A model generated the notes under the pieces. It searched no databases, had not been told where the DNA came from, and saw only the letters and a list, made by a program, of their open reading frames with translations. The position numbers and the translations under genes were made by a program. A stretch of 64,000 nucleotides of DNA from Tissierella praeacuta_A (lineage in GTDB: Bacteria > Bacillota > Clostridia > Tissierellales > Tissierellaceae), in NCBI RefSeq assembly GCF_040396155.1, contig NZ_JBEBOY010000013.1, positions 1-64,000 of the forward strand, given 5' to 3'. Within the stretch, counting starts at the first letter, position 1. The number at the start of each line of letters is the position of its first letter. Shown here one piece after another: positions 44,951 to 52,777 of this stretch.

Positions 44951-45652
44951 ATGTTTACTCCAATTAAAAATACAACTGTGTCTGAAAAAGTTGTGGAACA
45001 AATCAAGGAGATGCTTTCAAAAGGAAGTCTAAATAAAGGAGATAGATTGCCATCTGAAAGACAAATGGCTGAAACATTGGAAGTAAGTAGATCATCTGTA
45101 AGGGAAGCATTAAGGGAATTGGAGATGATGGGATTAATCGAATCTAGACAAGGGGAAGGAAATTTCATTAAAAGTAATTTTGAAGACATACTATTCGAGC
45201 CATTCTCTACAATCTTTTTAATAAAAGAAAGTAATGCGACAGAAATATTAGAACTTAGAAATGTAATAGAAAAAGGAACTGTATTATTGGCAGCTGAACG
45301 GATCACAGAAGATGAGTTAAAGGATATAAAAAAGATTTTAGATACTGCCGAAAACTCAGATTCAGAAGATGAACTAGCAAAACTTGATATAATCTTTCAT
45401 TATAAAATAGCACAAGCAAGTAAGAATTTTCTTTTGCAAAGTATATTAAATGCAGTCTCTTCTCTTATTGAAGCATCAATAAAGGATATAAGAAAAAATA
45501 TAATGATAAAGGCGGAACATAAGGAAATAATAAAGAAACAGCATTTAGATATATATAATTCCTTAGAGACTCATAATCCGAAAACTGCTGAAAAAGCTAT
45601 GTCAAATCATCTTGATTTTGTCAATAATGAAATGAAAAAATCTATAGTATAA
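44951..45652 (+). CDS. FadR-subfamily GntR transcriptional regulator
   Basis: A 233-residue GntR-type regulator. The N-terminal winged helix (about 8-75) has GDRLPSERQMAETLEVSRSS and VREALRELEMMGLIESRQGEG. The C-terminal all-helical FCD domain (about 90-225) starts EILELRNVIEKGTVLLAAER and includes FHYKIAQAS and a late SNHLDFV, the metal/effector His positions. LldR and PdhR, which respond to lactate and pyruvate, belong here; being next to ldh fits a role in lactate metabolism, though this is inference. AGAAAGGAAG lies before the ATG. Confidence 0.9.
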   Translation: MFTPIKNTTVSEKVVEQIKEMLSKGSLNKGDRLPSERQMAETLEVSRSSVREALRELEMMGLIESRQGEGNFIKSNFEDILFEPFSTIFLIKESNATEILELRNVIEKGTVLLAAERITEDELKDIKKILDTAENSDSEDELAKLDIIFHYKIAQASKNFLLQSILNAVSSLIEASIKDIRKNIMIKAEHKEIIKKQHLDIYNSLETHNPKTAEKAMSNHLDFVNNEMKKSIV

Positions 45653-45692
45653 ATGGTATCTTTATTAATTAATAAGGGTACCATTTTATTTA
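45651..45692 (+). terminator. Terminator of the FadR-type gene
   Basis: AAATGGTATCTTTATT and AATAAGGGTACCATTT pair with two imperfect positions around an AATT turn, followed by TATTTATATTT. Confidence 0.65.
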
Positions 45693-45755
45693 TATTTAAG
45701 GAAACTACTAGGATTGCCGATATTAATTATAACAACTAAAGATTGGGGGATTCCT

Positions 45756-46439
45756 ATGGAGATAAAATTTGAGTATGAGGGGATTGATGGTTTAAATATA
45801 GATACAATAGCCGTCATCGGAGAATTCAATAATTATAATCCAGAAAAAGGACAGATGGTCAAGGATAATAATACTTGGGTTTTTAATCAAGACCTTCCAC
45901 CAGGAGAACATAAATATAAATTTCTCATAAATGAGGAATTAAAGCTTAATGATCCAACAGCTAATATATATTTTCCAGATGACAATGAAGAGCTTTGGTC
46001 AGTGATTATTATAAATGATAAAGATCAAAGGCTTTACAATAATAATCAATATACAGTACATGTGAATAAGTACAATATAAGTTCAATCCTAAATGAAGAG
46101 GTCACTGCCAATAAGAAGAACTTTAATACTCTGTTGGATAAGAATGTAGTTACAAGATTTGAGTTTACCGATGTAACAGGGTTACATACAGTAACCACTG
46201 CATGGTATACACCAAAGATGGAATTATTTCAGATTGTAGAAAATAATTTGTTGACAGTACCAAAAGAGAATAAGCCAATAAATATGTGGTTTTGGATGGA
46301 CTTAGAAGATAAGACTCGTCAATATCCTTATGGGGTGTGGACAATGAAGTTATTTATAGATGGGCAATTTATTTTAGATGATAAATTTACATTATCAGGA
46401 ACAAGCTCATATTCAGCACAGGGAAAAATAAAATATTAA
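45756..46439 (+). CDS. CBM48-like (glycogen-binding fold) protein
   Basis: A 227-residue protein. The N-terminal 90 residues follow the CBM48/AMPK glycogen-binding pattern: IAVIGEFNNYNPEKGQMVKD, then LPPGEHKYKFLINEEL and NDPTAN, as in branching enzymes. A second beta-rich domain (about 100-227) has many aromatic residues and MWFWMDLEDKTRQYPYGVWT (20 residues), of unknown family. There is no catalytic barrel, signal peptide or membrane helix. ATG 45756 follows GGGGGA. It precedes the helical protein at 46461 by 21 bases, so the two likely form an operon. No glycogen gene is nearby, and sugar binding is not shown. Confidence 0.65.
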   Translation: MEIKFEYEGIDGLNIDTIAVIGEFNNYNPEKGQMVKDNNTWVFNQDLPPGEHKYKFLINEELKLNDPTANIYFPDDNEELWSVIIINDKDQRLYNNNQYTVHVNKYNISSILNEEVTANKKNFNTLLDKNVVTRFEFTDVTGLHTVTTAWYTPKMELFQIVENNLLTVPKENKPINMWFWMDLEDKTRQYPYGVWTMKLFIDGQFILDDKFTLSGTSSYSAQGKIKY

Positions 46440-46460
46440 TTATAAAAGGAGTTGAAAGCT

Positions 46461-47483
46461 ATGATAAAATCTACTGATAATATTAATAGTTTAGGTTCCA
46501 TAAATAATAGCATATATCAATTAAAATTAAAAAAAGCAAATAGTAATTCTAAAACCAATGTAGAAAGAGATATTAAAGAAGTTGAAAATGATTATAGAGA
46601 ACTAATTGTAAAAAATGCCAGTATCAATAATGAGGCATCAGACAAAGTGAAGAATACAACTAAAAGCTCTATAAGTTCTTTCTTTAATTCAGTATCTAGT
46701 TCATTTTCTATGGCATTAAGTACCGTAAGAAATGTAGGAAAAACTATTGTTTCAATAGGTAAAAGCATAAAAGGAACAGTAGTTTCAGTTTCCAATACTG
46801 TCAAAGATGCATTTAGTTCAGTAAGTAAGAACATAGAGGATGTTTCCAAGTCAGTTATGGAGAAGAAAAATCAAACTACTTCTCAAATATCAAATACTTA
46901 TAAAGATGTGTCTACTACTTTATCAGAGTTAGAGCAAGCCGCAAAGGAAATTATGGATTCTGCTACATCAATGGCTGGGGAAACAGTAAAAACTGCGGTT
47001 TCCATAGGTAGTGATGTTATGGAAATAGTAGGTACAGTTGGAGTTACAGCAGCTAATATTTCAGTTGTAGTAAACAATCCAGCTAGTGGAATTATAAAAA
47101 AAGGAATAGAAACCATAGGATTTATAAAATCAGGTGTGGATTCTATAAAAGAACCAATAAAAAGGATACCGCAGACATTTTCAACTGCTGTGAAAAATAT
47201 TAAAGAAGACTACAATAATATTGTAAACATAGTAAAGGATTCAGAGGAGAAGGTTAGGACAGTTAAAAATGCAATAATATCAGTTGGAAAAGATGTAATA
47301 AATTCAGTGAAAACTGTAGCTTCTGAAATAAAAGTAGCTAGTATAGAAATAATGGATACCATAAAGACTTCTGCTGCTGATGTAAAAACTGCAATCAATA
47401 AGGGCTATGATGAAGTGGCACAAATATATAATGACACTAAAAATAATGGCAATGATACAAATATTGAACCTGTATTAGCCTAG
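46461..47483 (+). CDS. Long amphipathic-helix protein, function unknown
   Basis: A 340-residue protein not recognised. It is rich in S, T, V, K, I and N, and nearly free of Cys, Trp, His and Pro. It shows repeated amphipathic patterns of the form VxNTVKDAFSSVSKNIEDVS and VKTAVSIGSDVMEIV, like apolipoprotein- or perilipin-type helices and YtxH-like stress proteins. A weakly hydrophobic middle (about 170-230) is not long enough to be a clear membrane segment. AAAGGAG lies 9 bases before ATG 46461; TTG 46452 is an alternative. It is paired with the CBM48-like gene, suggesting a coat around a granule or surface. This is inference. Confidence 0.55.
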   Translation: MIKSTDNINSLGSINNSIYQLKLKKANSNSKTNVERDIKEVENDYRELIVKNASINNEASDKVKNTTKSSISSFFNSVSSSFSMALSTVRNVGKTIVSIGKSIKGTVVSVSNTVKDAFSSVSKNIEDVSKSVMEKKNQTTSQISNTYKDVSTTLSELEQAAKEIMDSATSMAGETVKTAVSIGSDVMEIVGTVGVTAANISVVVNNPASGIIKKGIETIGFIKSGVDSIKEPIKRIPQTFSTAVKNIKEDYNNIVNIVKDSEEKVRTVKNAIISVGKDVINSVKTVASEIKVASIEIMDTIKTSAADVKTAINKGYDEVAQIYNDTKNNGNDTNIEPVLA

Positions 47484-47506
47484 TGGAAATAAGGTATAAG
47501 AGAATA

Positions 47507-47546
47507 AAAGGTAGAGTAGGAGTATTATCTTCTACTCTATCTTTAT
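47507..47546 (+). terminator. Terminator of the CBM48-like operon
   Basis: AAAGGTAGAGTAG (47507-47519) pairs with CTACTCTATCTTT (47532-47544), one G-U, followed by ATTTACC. Confidence 0.7.
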
Positions 47547-47662
47547 TTACCTTGAAGATTAATCAATATATGGTGTATAATATCCATATGTCTATAAATA
47601 TAATATATAGGATGTGATAACAGAAATAATTTAAAAGTTTTAAAATATAGGGGGATCGATTT

Positions 47663-48511
47663 GTGGAAACAATAATGTTAATAATAAAGTCAATAATATT
47701 GGGTATTGTGGAAGGGCTAACTGAATTTTTGCCAGTTTCTTCAACTGGACATCTAGTTATATTTCAAAATTTAATAGGTTTTAATGGAACAAACTCAAGT
47801 TATGTTGAGATGTATACATATGTTATACAACTAGGGGCAATATTAGCAGTAGTTATTCTCTACTGGAATAAGATAAAAGAAACTCTTATAAACTTTTTCC
47901 CACAGAAAGTAGGATATGAGAAATCTGGTTTCAGATTCTGGTTCATGATATTTATTGCTTGTATTCCTGGTGGAGTTTTTGGAATATTATTAGATGATTT
48001 AGCAGATAAATATTTATTTAAGCCTGTAACCATAGCTCTAACTTTATTCTTTGGCGGTATTTGGATGATATATGCTGAGAAGAAGTTTAGAAATAGCAGA
48101 AGTAAAGGCAGAAAATTAAATGTCACAGCAAAACAAGCAATTACAATTGGATTGTTCCAATGTTTAGCCATAATTCCAGGGATGTCTCGTTCAGCTTCAA
48201 CAATTATAGGTGGATGGGTATCAGGACTTTCAACTGTTCAAGCTACGGAATTTTCATTTTTCTTAGCAATTCCTGTTATGGTAGGAATGAGCTTTTTAAA
48301 GATATTGAAAATTGGAGGTATAGCTATTCTTACAGCCCCTGAATTGATTTCCTTAATTGTAGGGTTTGTAGTATCTTTCATAGTAGCTTTATTTGTAATC
48401 AATAAATTTATCTCATATTTAAAGAAAAAGCCTATGAGAATATTCGCAGTATATAGAATGGTATTTGCAGTAATTGTATTGATAGCAGGATTCGCAGGAA
48501 TATTTAAATAA
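47663..48511 (+). CDS. uppP: Undecaprenyl-diphosphatase UppP/BacA
   Basis: A 282-residue membrane enzyme that recycles the lipid carrier for peptidoglycan by removing a phosphate from undecaprenyl diphosphate. The two catalytic regions are present: GIVEGLTEFLPVSSTGHLVI (20 residues, near 14, with the Glu-rich motif and SSTGH) and IPGMSRSASTIIGGW (near 171, PGxSRS). About seven to eight hydrophobic helices fit. Start GTG 47663 after AGGGGG; ATG 47675 is possible. Over-expression in other bacteria raises bacitracin tolerance. Confidence 0.95.
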   Translation: METIMLIIKSIILGIVEGLTEFLPVSSTGHLVIFQNLIGFNGTNSSYVEMYTYVIQLGAILAVVILYWNKIKETLINFFPQKVGYEKSGFRFWFMIFIACIPGGVFGILLDDLADKYLFKPVTIALTLFFGGIWMIYAEKKFRNSRSKGRKLNVTAKQAITIGLFQCLAIIPGMSRSASTIIGGWVSGLSTVQATEFSFFLAIPVMVGMSFLKILKIGGIAILTAPELISLIVGFVVSFIVALFVINKFISYLKKKPMRIFAVYRMVFAVIVLIAGFAGIFK

Positions 48512-48526
48512 AATAGATTTGACTAA

Positions 48527-48562
48527 TATAGGGATAAGGCAGTTAATTGCACTATCCCTATA
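48527..48562 (+). terminator. Hairpin after uppP
   Basis: TATAGGGATA (48527-48536) and TATCCCTATA (48553-48562) pair perfectly around a 16-base loop that can also pair partly. AAATTTATA follows. Confidence 0.55.
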
Positions 48563-48693
48563 AATTTATAATAAAATTATACAAAGACTTTTGTCATGGG
48601 AAGCCTCATAAGATACTACGAGAAGACCACTTAAACTTCAAATGACTCAGATGTTTTTATTAAGTTTTCTAATAGAAAAGGGAGTGATTAAAG

Positions 48694-49059
48694 TTGAAAC
48701 TTTGTAGGATTAATAAAAAGGTAGTTCTTGTTATATTAATAATAGGATTAATATTTTTGGGAAAGCACATTTATGATGAGAACATTCCACCAAGACCATT
48801 TTTCAAATATAATGATAGCTTATATGTAATGCTTAACCCTTTAGAGATAAATATTCAGGATGTAGAACAGCTAGAAAACATTATGACAATTAAAGAAGAA
48901 GTGAAAGTTTATCCTAAAAACAACGGGCAAGCATATAAGATTCCTAAAGAGACAAATATTTATAAATCAAATAAAGAGATAAATTCACTTGGCATTAATA
49001 CCTTGTATTGCAAGCTTGATGAGCAATGGTTCTATTGCCTGCTGTCTATTAAAGAATAA
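48694..49059 (+). CDS. Small membrane-anchored protein, function unknown
   Basis: A 121-residue protein starting at TTG 48694 behind GGGAGTG. One N-terminal hydrophobic helix (about 8-24) anchors it; the remainder is soluble, outside if the helix is a signal anchor. It contains NIPPRPFFKYNDSLYVMLNP and two late cysteines (LYCKLDEQWFYC). Similar short proteins with a signal anchor are common in Clostridia, but I do not recognise the family. It stands between uppP and prdR, with its own terminator. Confidence 0.6.
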   Translation: MKLCRINKKVVLVILIIGLIFLGKHIYDENIPPRPFFKYNDSLYVMLNPLEINIQDVEQLENIMTIKEEVKVYPKNNGQAYKIPKETNIYKSNKEINSLGINTLYCKLDEQWFYCLLSIKE

Positions 49060-49067
49060 TTGGTTTT

Positions 49068-49115
49068 AAATAGCAAAAGTCCATTATGGTATACCATAAT
49101 GGACTTTTGCTATTT
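49068..49115. terminator. 48-base perfect palindrome, probable terminator
   Basis: The arms 49068-49091 and 49092-49115 are perfect complements (24 pairs, no spacer), starting AAATAGCAAAAG and ending CTTTTGCTATTT. It separates the small membrane protein gene from prdR and could stop transcription from either side. Confidence 0.7.
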
Positions 49116-49195
49116 GCTTTAATTCATGCAAGTATTATTAGAATATGATAAAATAATAATAAATTCAAACCAAGAAAAATCGAGTAGGTGATAAA

Positions 49196-50977
49196 ATGAC
49201 TGAGCATTATATTGCAGACTTTCAAAATATTGCTGATATCATGAATGAAGAAATTACTTTTATTGAAGAATCGGCATCTATTGAATCTACTTTAATAGAA
49301 ATGCTTATAAATTCAAAACATGAAGTTGTAATAGTAAAAAATTGCAATGATAAATATAATTATAATAATGTATTAGGAATTATTACGATTTCAGATATTG
49401 GCAGATTAGTTAGAGAAAAAGTAAATATAAAAGATAAGATTGGAAGATGGACAAGTGGTAATATAGTAACTATCAGTATAGAAGAAAATATAAGAACATC
49501 AAAAATTATTATGAAAGAAAGTGGCATGGAAAGATTATTAGTTCTAAGGGGAGAAAAAATAGTTGGTATGCTCACTCCCTTAGAGTTATTTAGGCATCAA
49601 GATCTTAAAAAAGATGAGATAGAGCTTCAATTAAGGCTTATACTAGGTAATCTTCATGAAGCTGTATGTGTAATAAACACTTCTGGTACAGTTACATTTT
49701 GGAATGGCAGTGCTGAAAAGTTATATGGCATAAAGACAGAGGAAATAGTAGGAGCCCATATTGAGAGATTCTTTCCCAATGCCTTGCTTCTTAGGGCTTT
49801 AAAAGAAAGAAGAAACTTTGAGAATCTAAAGCATACACCTAAAGATGAGTCTGATGTTATAATATCTGCTATACCCCTTATATATAAAGAAGAAGTAATA
49901 GGAGCAGTATCTACTGATAGAGATCTTAATGAAATCACCAATTTATATATGGAATTAGATAGGGAGAAGACAAAGGTAGAACTTCTGAAGCAGCAAATGA
50001 AGGAAATAACCCAGGATAAATATTTCTTTGGTAAGATTATTGGCAAATCTAAGGCATCAATTGATGCTATGACCATAGCAAAACAAGTGGCTAAAACAGA
50101 TGCCAGTGTACTTATTACTGGGGAAAGTGGAACTGGTAAGGAAGTATTTTCAAGGGCAATACATCAAGAAAGTGATAGAAAAGGAGATTTCATTCCAGTA
50201 AATTGTAGTGCTATACCTTCAAACCTTTTGGAATCCGAATTGTTTGGATATGTAGAAGGAGCTTTCACAGGTGCATATAAAAAGGGAAGGGCAGGAAAGT
50301 TTGAATTAGCCAATGGAGGAACTTTGTTTCTAGATGAAATTGGTGATATGCCATTACTTATGCAAGCAAAACTTCTTAGAGTATTACAAGACGGCATTGT
50401 CTATAGAGTAGGAAGTGGGAAACCTATAAAAGTAGATGCAAGGATAATCGCTGCAACAAATAAGGACTTACAGCAACTTATGGAGGAAGGTAAGTTTAGA
50501 GAAGACCTTTATTATAGACTAAATGTAGTATCTATACGAATTCCACCGCTTCGTGAGAGAAAGGAAGATATACCAGAACTTATAAATGATTTTATTGCAG
50601 AGTTTTCTGAGAAGAATAACAAGGATGATATACATATATCTCCTGAGGCAATGAAGATATTATCAGATTATCATTGGAAGGGTAATATTAGGGAACTGAA
50701 AAACACCATTGAAAGATTAGTAATTTTATCTAAGGATAATATAATAGAGAGTAATGATATACCAGTAGAAATTATAAATAGTATGAATATGAATTCCTTT
50801 ATAAATTTAGATATAGATAATTCCTTTGACTTAAAGAAAGCAATGGAAAACTTTGAAAAGAATATAATTATAGATGCCTTAGCTGCAGTGAAAGGTAATA
50901 AGGCTCAAGCAGCAGAGTTATTAAATATAAAAAGATCTACCTTATACTATAAATTAGAGTTATATGATTTGATGTAG
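49196..50977 (+). CDS. prdR: PrdR, sigma-54-dependent activator of proline reductase genes
   Basis: A 593-residue regulator. An N-terminal pair of CBS domains (about 10-140; LGIITISDIGRLV and VGMLTPLELFRH end the two) is followed by a PAS domain (about 150-240, with ICVINTSGTVTFWN-like spelling AVCVINTSGTVTFWNG). A sigma-54 AAA+ ATPase (about 280-510) has Walker A GESGTGKE, the ESELFGYVEGAFTGA loop, and Walker B GGTLFLDEIGD. A Fis-type helix-turn-helix ends it (NKAQAAELLNIKRSTLYYKL). This is the PrdR architecture known from Clostridioides difficile, where it induces prd genes in response to proline. AGTAGGTGA lies before the ATG. The -24/-12 promoter of prdC lies 400 bases downstream. Confidence 0.93.
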   Translation: MTEHYIADFQNIADIMNEEITFIEESASIESTLIEMLINSKHEVVIVKNCNDKYNYNNVLGIITISDIGRLVREKVNIKDKIGRWTSGNIVTISIEENIRTSKIIMKESGMERLLVLRGEKIVGMLTPLELFRHQDLKKDEIELQLRLILGNLHEAVCVINTSGTVTFWNGSAEKLYGIKTEEIVGAHIERFFPNALLLRALKERRNFENLKHTPKDESDVIISAIPLIYKEEVIGAVSTDRDLNEITNLYMELDREKTKVELLKQQMKEITQDKYFFGKIIGKSKASIDAMTIAKQVAKTDASVLITGESGTGKEVFSRAIHQESDRKGDFIPVNCSAIPSNLLESELFGYVEGAFTGAYKKGRAGKFELANGGTLFLDEIGDMPLLMQAKLLRVLQDGIVYRVGSGKPIKVDARIIAATNKDLQQLMEEGKFREDLYYRLNVVSIRIPPLRERKEDIPELINDFIAEFSEKNNKDDIHISPEAMKILSDYHWKGNIRELKNTIERLVILSKDNIIESNDIPVEIINSMNMNSFINLDIDNSFDLKKAMENFEKNIIIDALAAVKGNKAQAAELLNIKRSTLYYKLELYDLM

Positions 50978-51383
50978 AATATTAAAGGATTTTGTTTTTA
51001 TTATAATGAAAATTTAAACTTTATACATATCAGAGAAGATAGATTATTATAGTGTCAATTATTTGACATAGTATTACAAAAAACTGACACTTAAATTTAC
51101 AGCTATTTTAAGGTATCAAAAATGGTAATATTAGTATTAATATGTATAAAATTTGTCAATGACTGGATTTATATAAAAAATATCTATAACATATAAGAAT
51201 TTTATAGACCAAGATTATGTCAGGAATCTGACACAATCTTGGTCTATTTTATTTTTAAATTAAAAGATAGTTCATAAGTAAAAAATTCAATTATTATTAT
51301 TTCAACCTATAATGCTGAATAAATGAGGATTATGACATTTATATAATATAGAGCATAGTAAATATATTGATATTACAAACTTA
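50978..51383 (+). promoter_or_regulatory. Upstream control region of the prd operon
   Basis: This 406-base gap has no gene. It contains two dyads of identical layout, TGTCA-N6-TGACA: TGTCAA/TTGACA at 51053-51068 and TGTCAG/CTGACA at 51218-51233. Half-sites TGACACT (51085-51091) and TGTCAATGAC (51154-51163) lie between them. They sit about 350 and 185 bases before the predicted start of transcription, normal distances for enhancer-binding activators, and are the best candidates for PrdR sites. The second dyad is also part of a terminator stem. Confidence 0.6.
51205..51252 (+). terminator. Terminator after prdR
   Basis: TAGACCAAGATTATGTCAG (51205-51223) and CTGACACAATCTTGGTCTA (51228-51246) pair over 19 positions with one mismatch and a GAAT loop, followed by TTTTATTTTT. 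It is 228 bases past the prdR stop. Confidence 0.75.
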
Positions 51384-51399
51384 TGGCATAATATTTGCA
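51384..51399 (+). promoter_or_regulatory. Sigma-54 (-24/-12) promoter of the prd operon
   Basis: TGGCA and TTGCA are placed so that GG (51385-51386) and GC (51397-51398) are 10 bases apart. Transcription should start near 51410, which excludes translation from the ATG at 51409 and supports the prdC start at 51451. Confidence 0.85.
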
Positions 51400-51450
51400 T
51401 TATAAATAATGAAAGATAATTATCAACATTTACTGTTGGGAGGGAAAGAA

Positions 51451-52746
51451 ATGGCATTATATCGAATTCTCCTAAAGCAGCATGTAGGCGCTCCTTGTAC
51501 AGCTACTGTAGGAATAAATGATGAAGTATTAAGAGGACAATGTATTGCTGAACCAAATGGCCTCGGAGCTAAGATACATTCTAGCGTGTCAGGCAAGGTT
51601 ATAAGTATAACGGAAGAAGCCATTGAAATAGAAGGAGAAGTTATAGATAAAGAAGATTATGTGAAAATAAAAAAATGTAATTCCATAGCTGACACTGCCT
51701 ATGAAGCTGGAATAGTAGGTGCTGGCGGAGCAGGATTTCCATCTTATATAAAACTTAAATCAGAAATACCAGATGGTTATGTCATTGCAAATTGTGTAGA
51801 ATGTGAACCTATTTTAAATCATAATATAAGGCTTTTGGAAGAAAATCCAGAGATAGTTGTAAAAGGCATAAGGTATGCTATGGAATCTACAAAGGCTCCA
51901 AAGGGATATATAGCAATAAAGGCTAAAAATAAGAAGGCTATTGATTCATTAAAGAATGTAATTGGTGAGGCAAAGGATATTGAAATAGAAGAGCTTAGGG
52001 ATATGTATCCTATGGGTGAAGAGAGGGCAATAATTCATGAAATCTTTGGTACATGGCTTACCCCAGAACAGCTGCCTATTGAATCCAAATCTGTAGTTAT
52101 GAATGGAGAAACTTTAGCAAATCTTACACGAGCCGTTGAAGATTTAAAACCTGTAATTGATAAGGATATTACAGTGGGAGGTAAATTAAAAAGTGGTAAG
52201 GAATCTAATATATTTTTTCAAATGCCTATTGGAACTCCTATAGTTAATCTTATTAATGAATGTGGAGGTATTGACGGAGATTTTGGTGAAGTAGTAATTG
52301 GAGGACCTTATACAGGAAAGTCTGGAGATATTCATAGTTCTGTAGTCACTAAAATATCTGGAAGTGCCATAGTCACTATTCCTTTACCAGAATTTAATGG
52401 ACCAATTGGACTCCTTGTATGTGCATGTGGGGCAGATGAAACTAGACTTAGGGATATAGCTAAGAAGATGAAATCAGAAGTTGTAGCCGTAACAAAATGT
52501 AAAAATCTCATAGAAGTAAGAGGCATAAACAAATGCTTAACACCAGGAGATTGCCCTGGACAGGTTCAAGGAGTGATGTATCTTAAAAAGAATGGTGCTA
52601 AGAGAATTTTAATATCAAACTGTAGTGATTGTACAAATACTGTAATGTGTTGTGCTCCTAATATGGGTATACCAGTATATCATCATACTGATCATATATT
52701 TAGAACAGTTGATCATGAACTAACGAGAAGACTTCCCATGGAATAA
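51451..52746 (+). CDS. prdC: PrdC, RnfC-like electron-transfer protein of proline reductase
   Basis: A 431-residue protein related to the RnfC subunit of membrane electron-transport complexes, thought to pass electrons from NADH to D-proline reductase. Residues 10-20 hold QHVGAPCTATV; in some PrdC relatives the Cys position is reported as selenocysteine, but here the codon is TGT. The RnfC-like core shows GIVGAGGAGFPSYIKLK (near 92), NCVECEPIL (near 114), and a cysteine-rich end with NKCLTPGDCPGQ and SDCTNTVMCCAPN (near 360-405), possible iron-sulfur or metal ligands. ATG 51451 follows GGGAGGGA; the earlier ATG lies before the predicted transcript start. It is the first gene of the operon. 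Confidence 0.92.
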   Translation: MALYRILLKQHVGAPCTATVGINDEVLRGQCIAEPNGLGAKIHSSVSGKVISITEEAIEIEGEVIDKEDYVKIKKCNSIADTAYEAGIVGAGGAGFPSYIKLKSEIPDGYVIANCVECEPILNHNIRLLEENPEIVVKGIRYAMESTKAPKGYIAIKAKNKKAIDSLKNVIGEAKDIEIEELRDMYPMGEERAIIHEIFGTWLTPEQLPIESKSVVMNGETLANLTRAVEDLKPVIDKDITVGGKLKSGKESNIFFQMPIGTPIVNLINECGGIDGDFGEVVIGGPYTGKSGDIHSSVVTKISGSAIVTIPLPEFNGPIGLLVCACGADETRLRDIAKKMKSEVVAVTKCKNLIEVRGINKCLTPGDCPGQVQGVMYLKKNGAKRILISNCSDCTNTVMCCAPNMGIPVYHHTDHIFRTVDHELTRRLPME

Positions 52747-52777
52747 GGGAAATAGATTTTATTGAGGAGGTATGAAT

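Noticed and set aside
51409..51450. A longer PrdC starting at ATG 51409
   Set aside because: The predicted sigma-54 transcript starts at about 51410, and the ribosome site GGGAGGGA points to ATG 51451.
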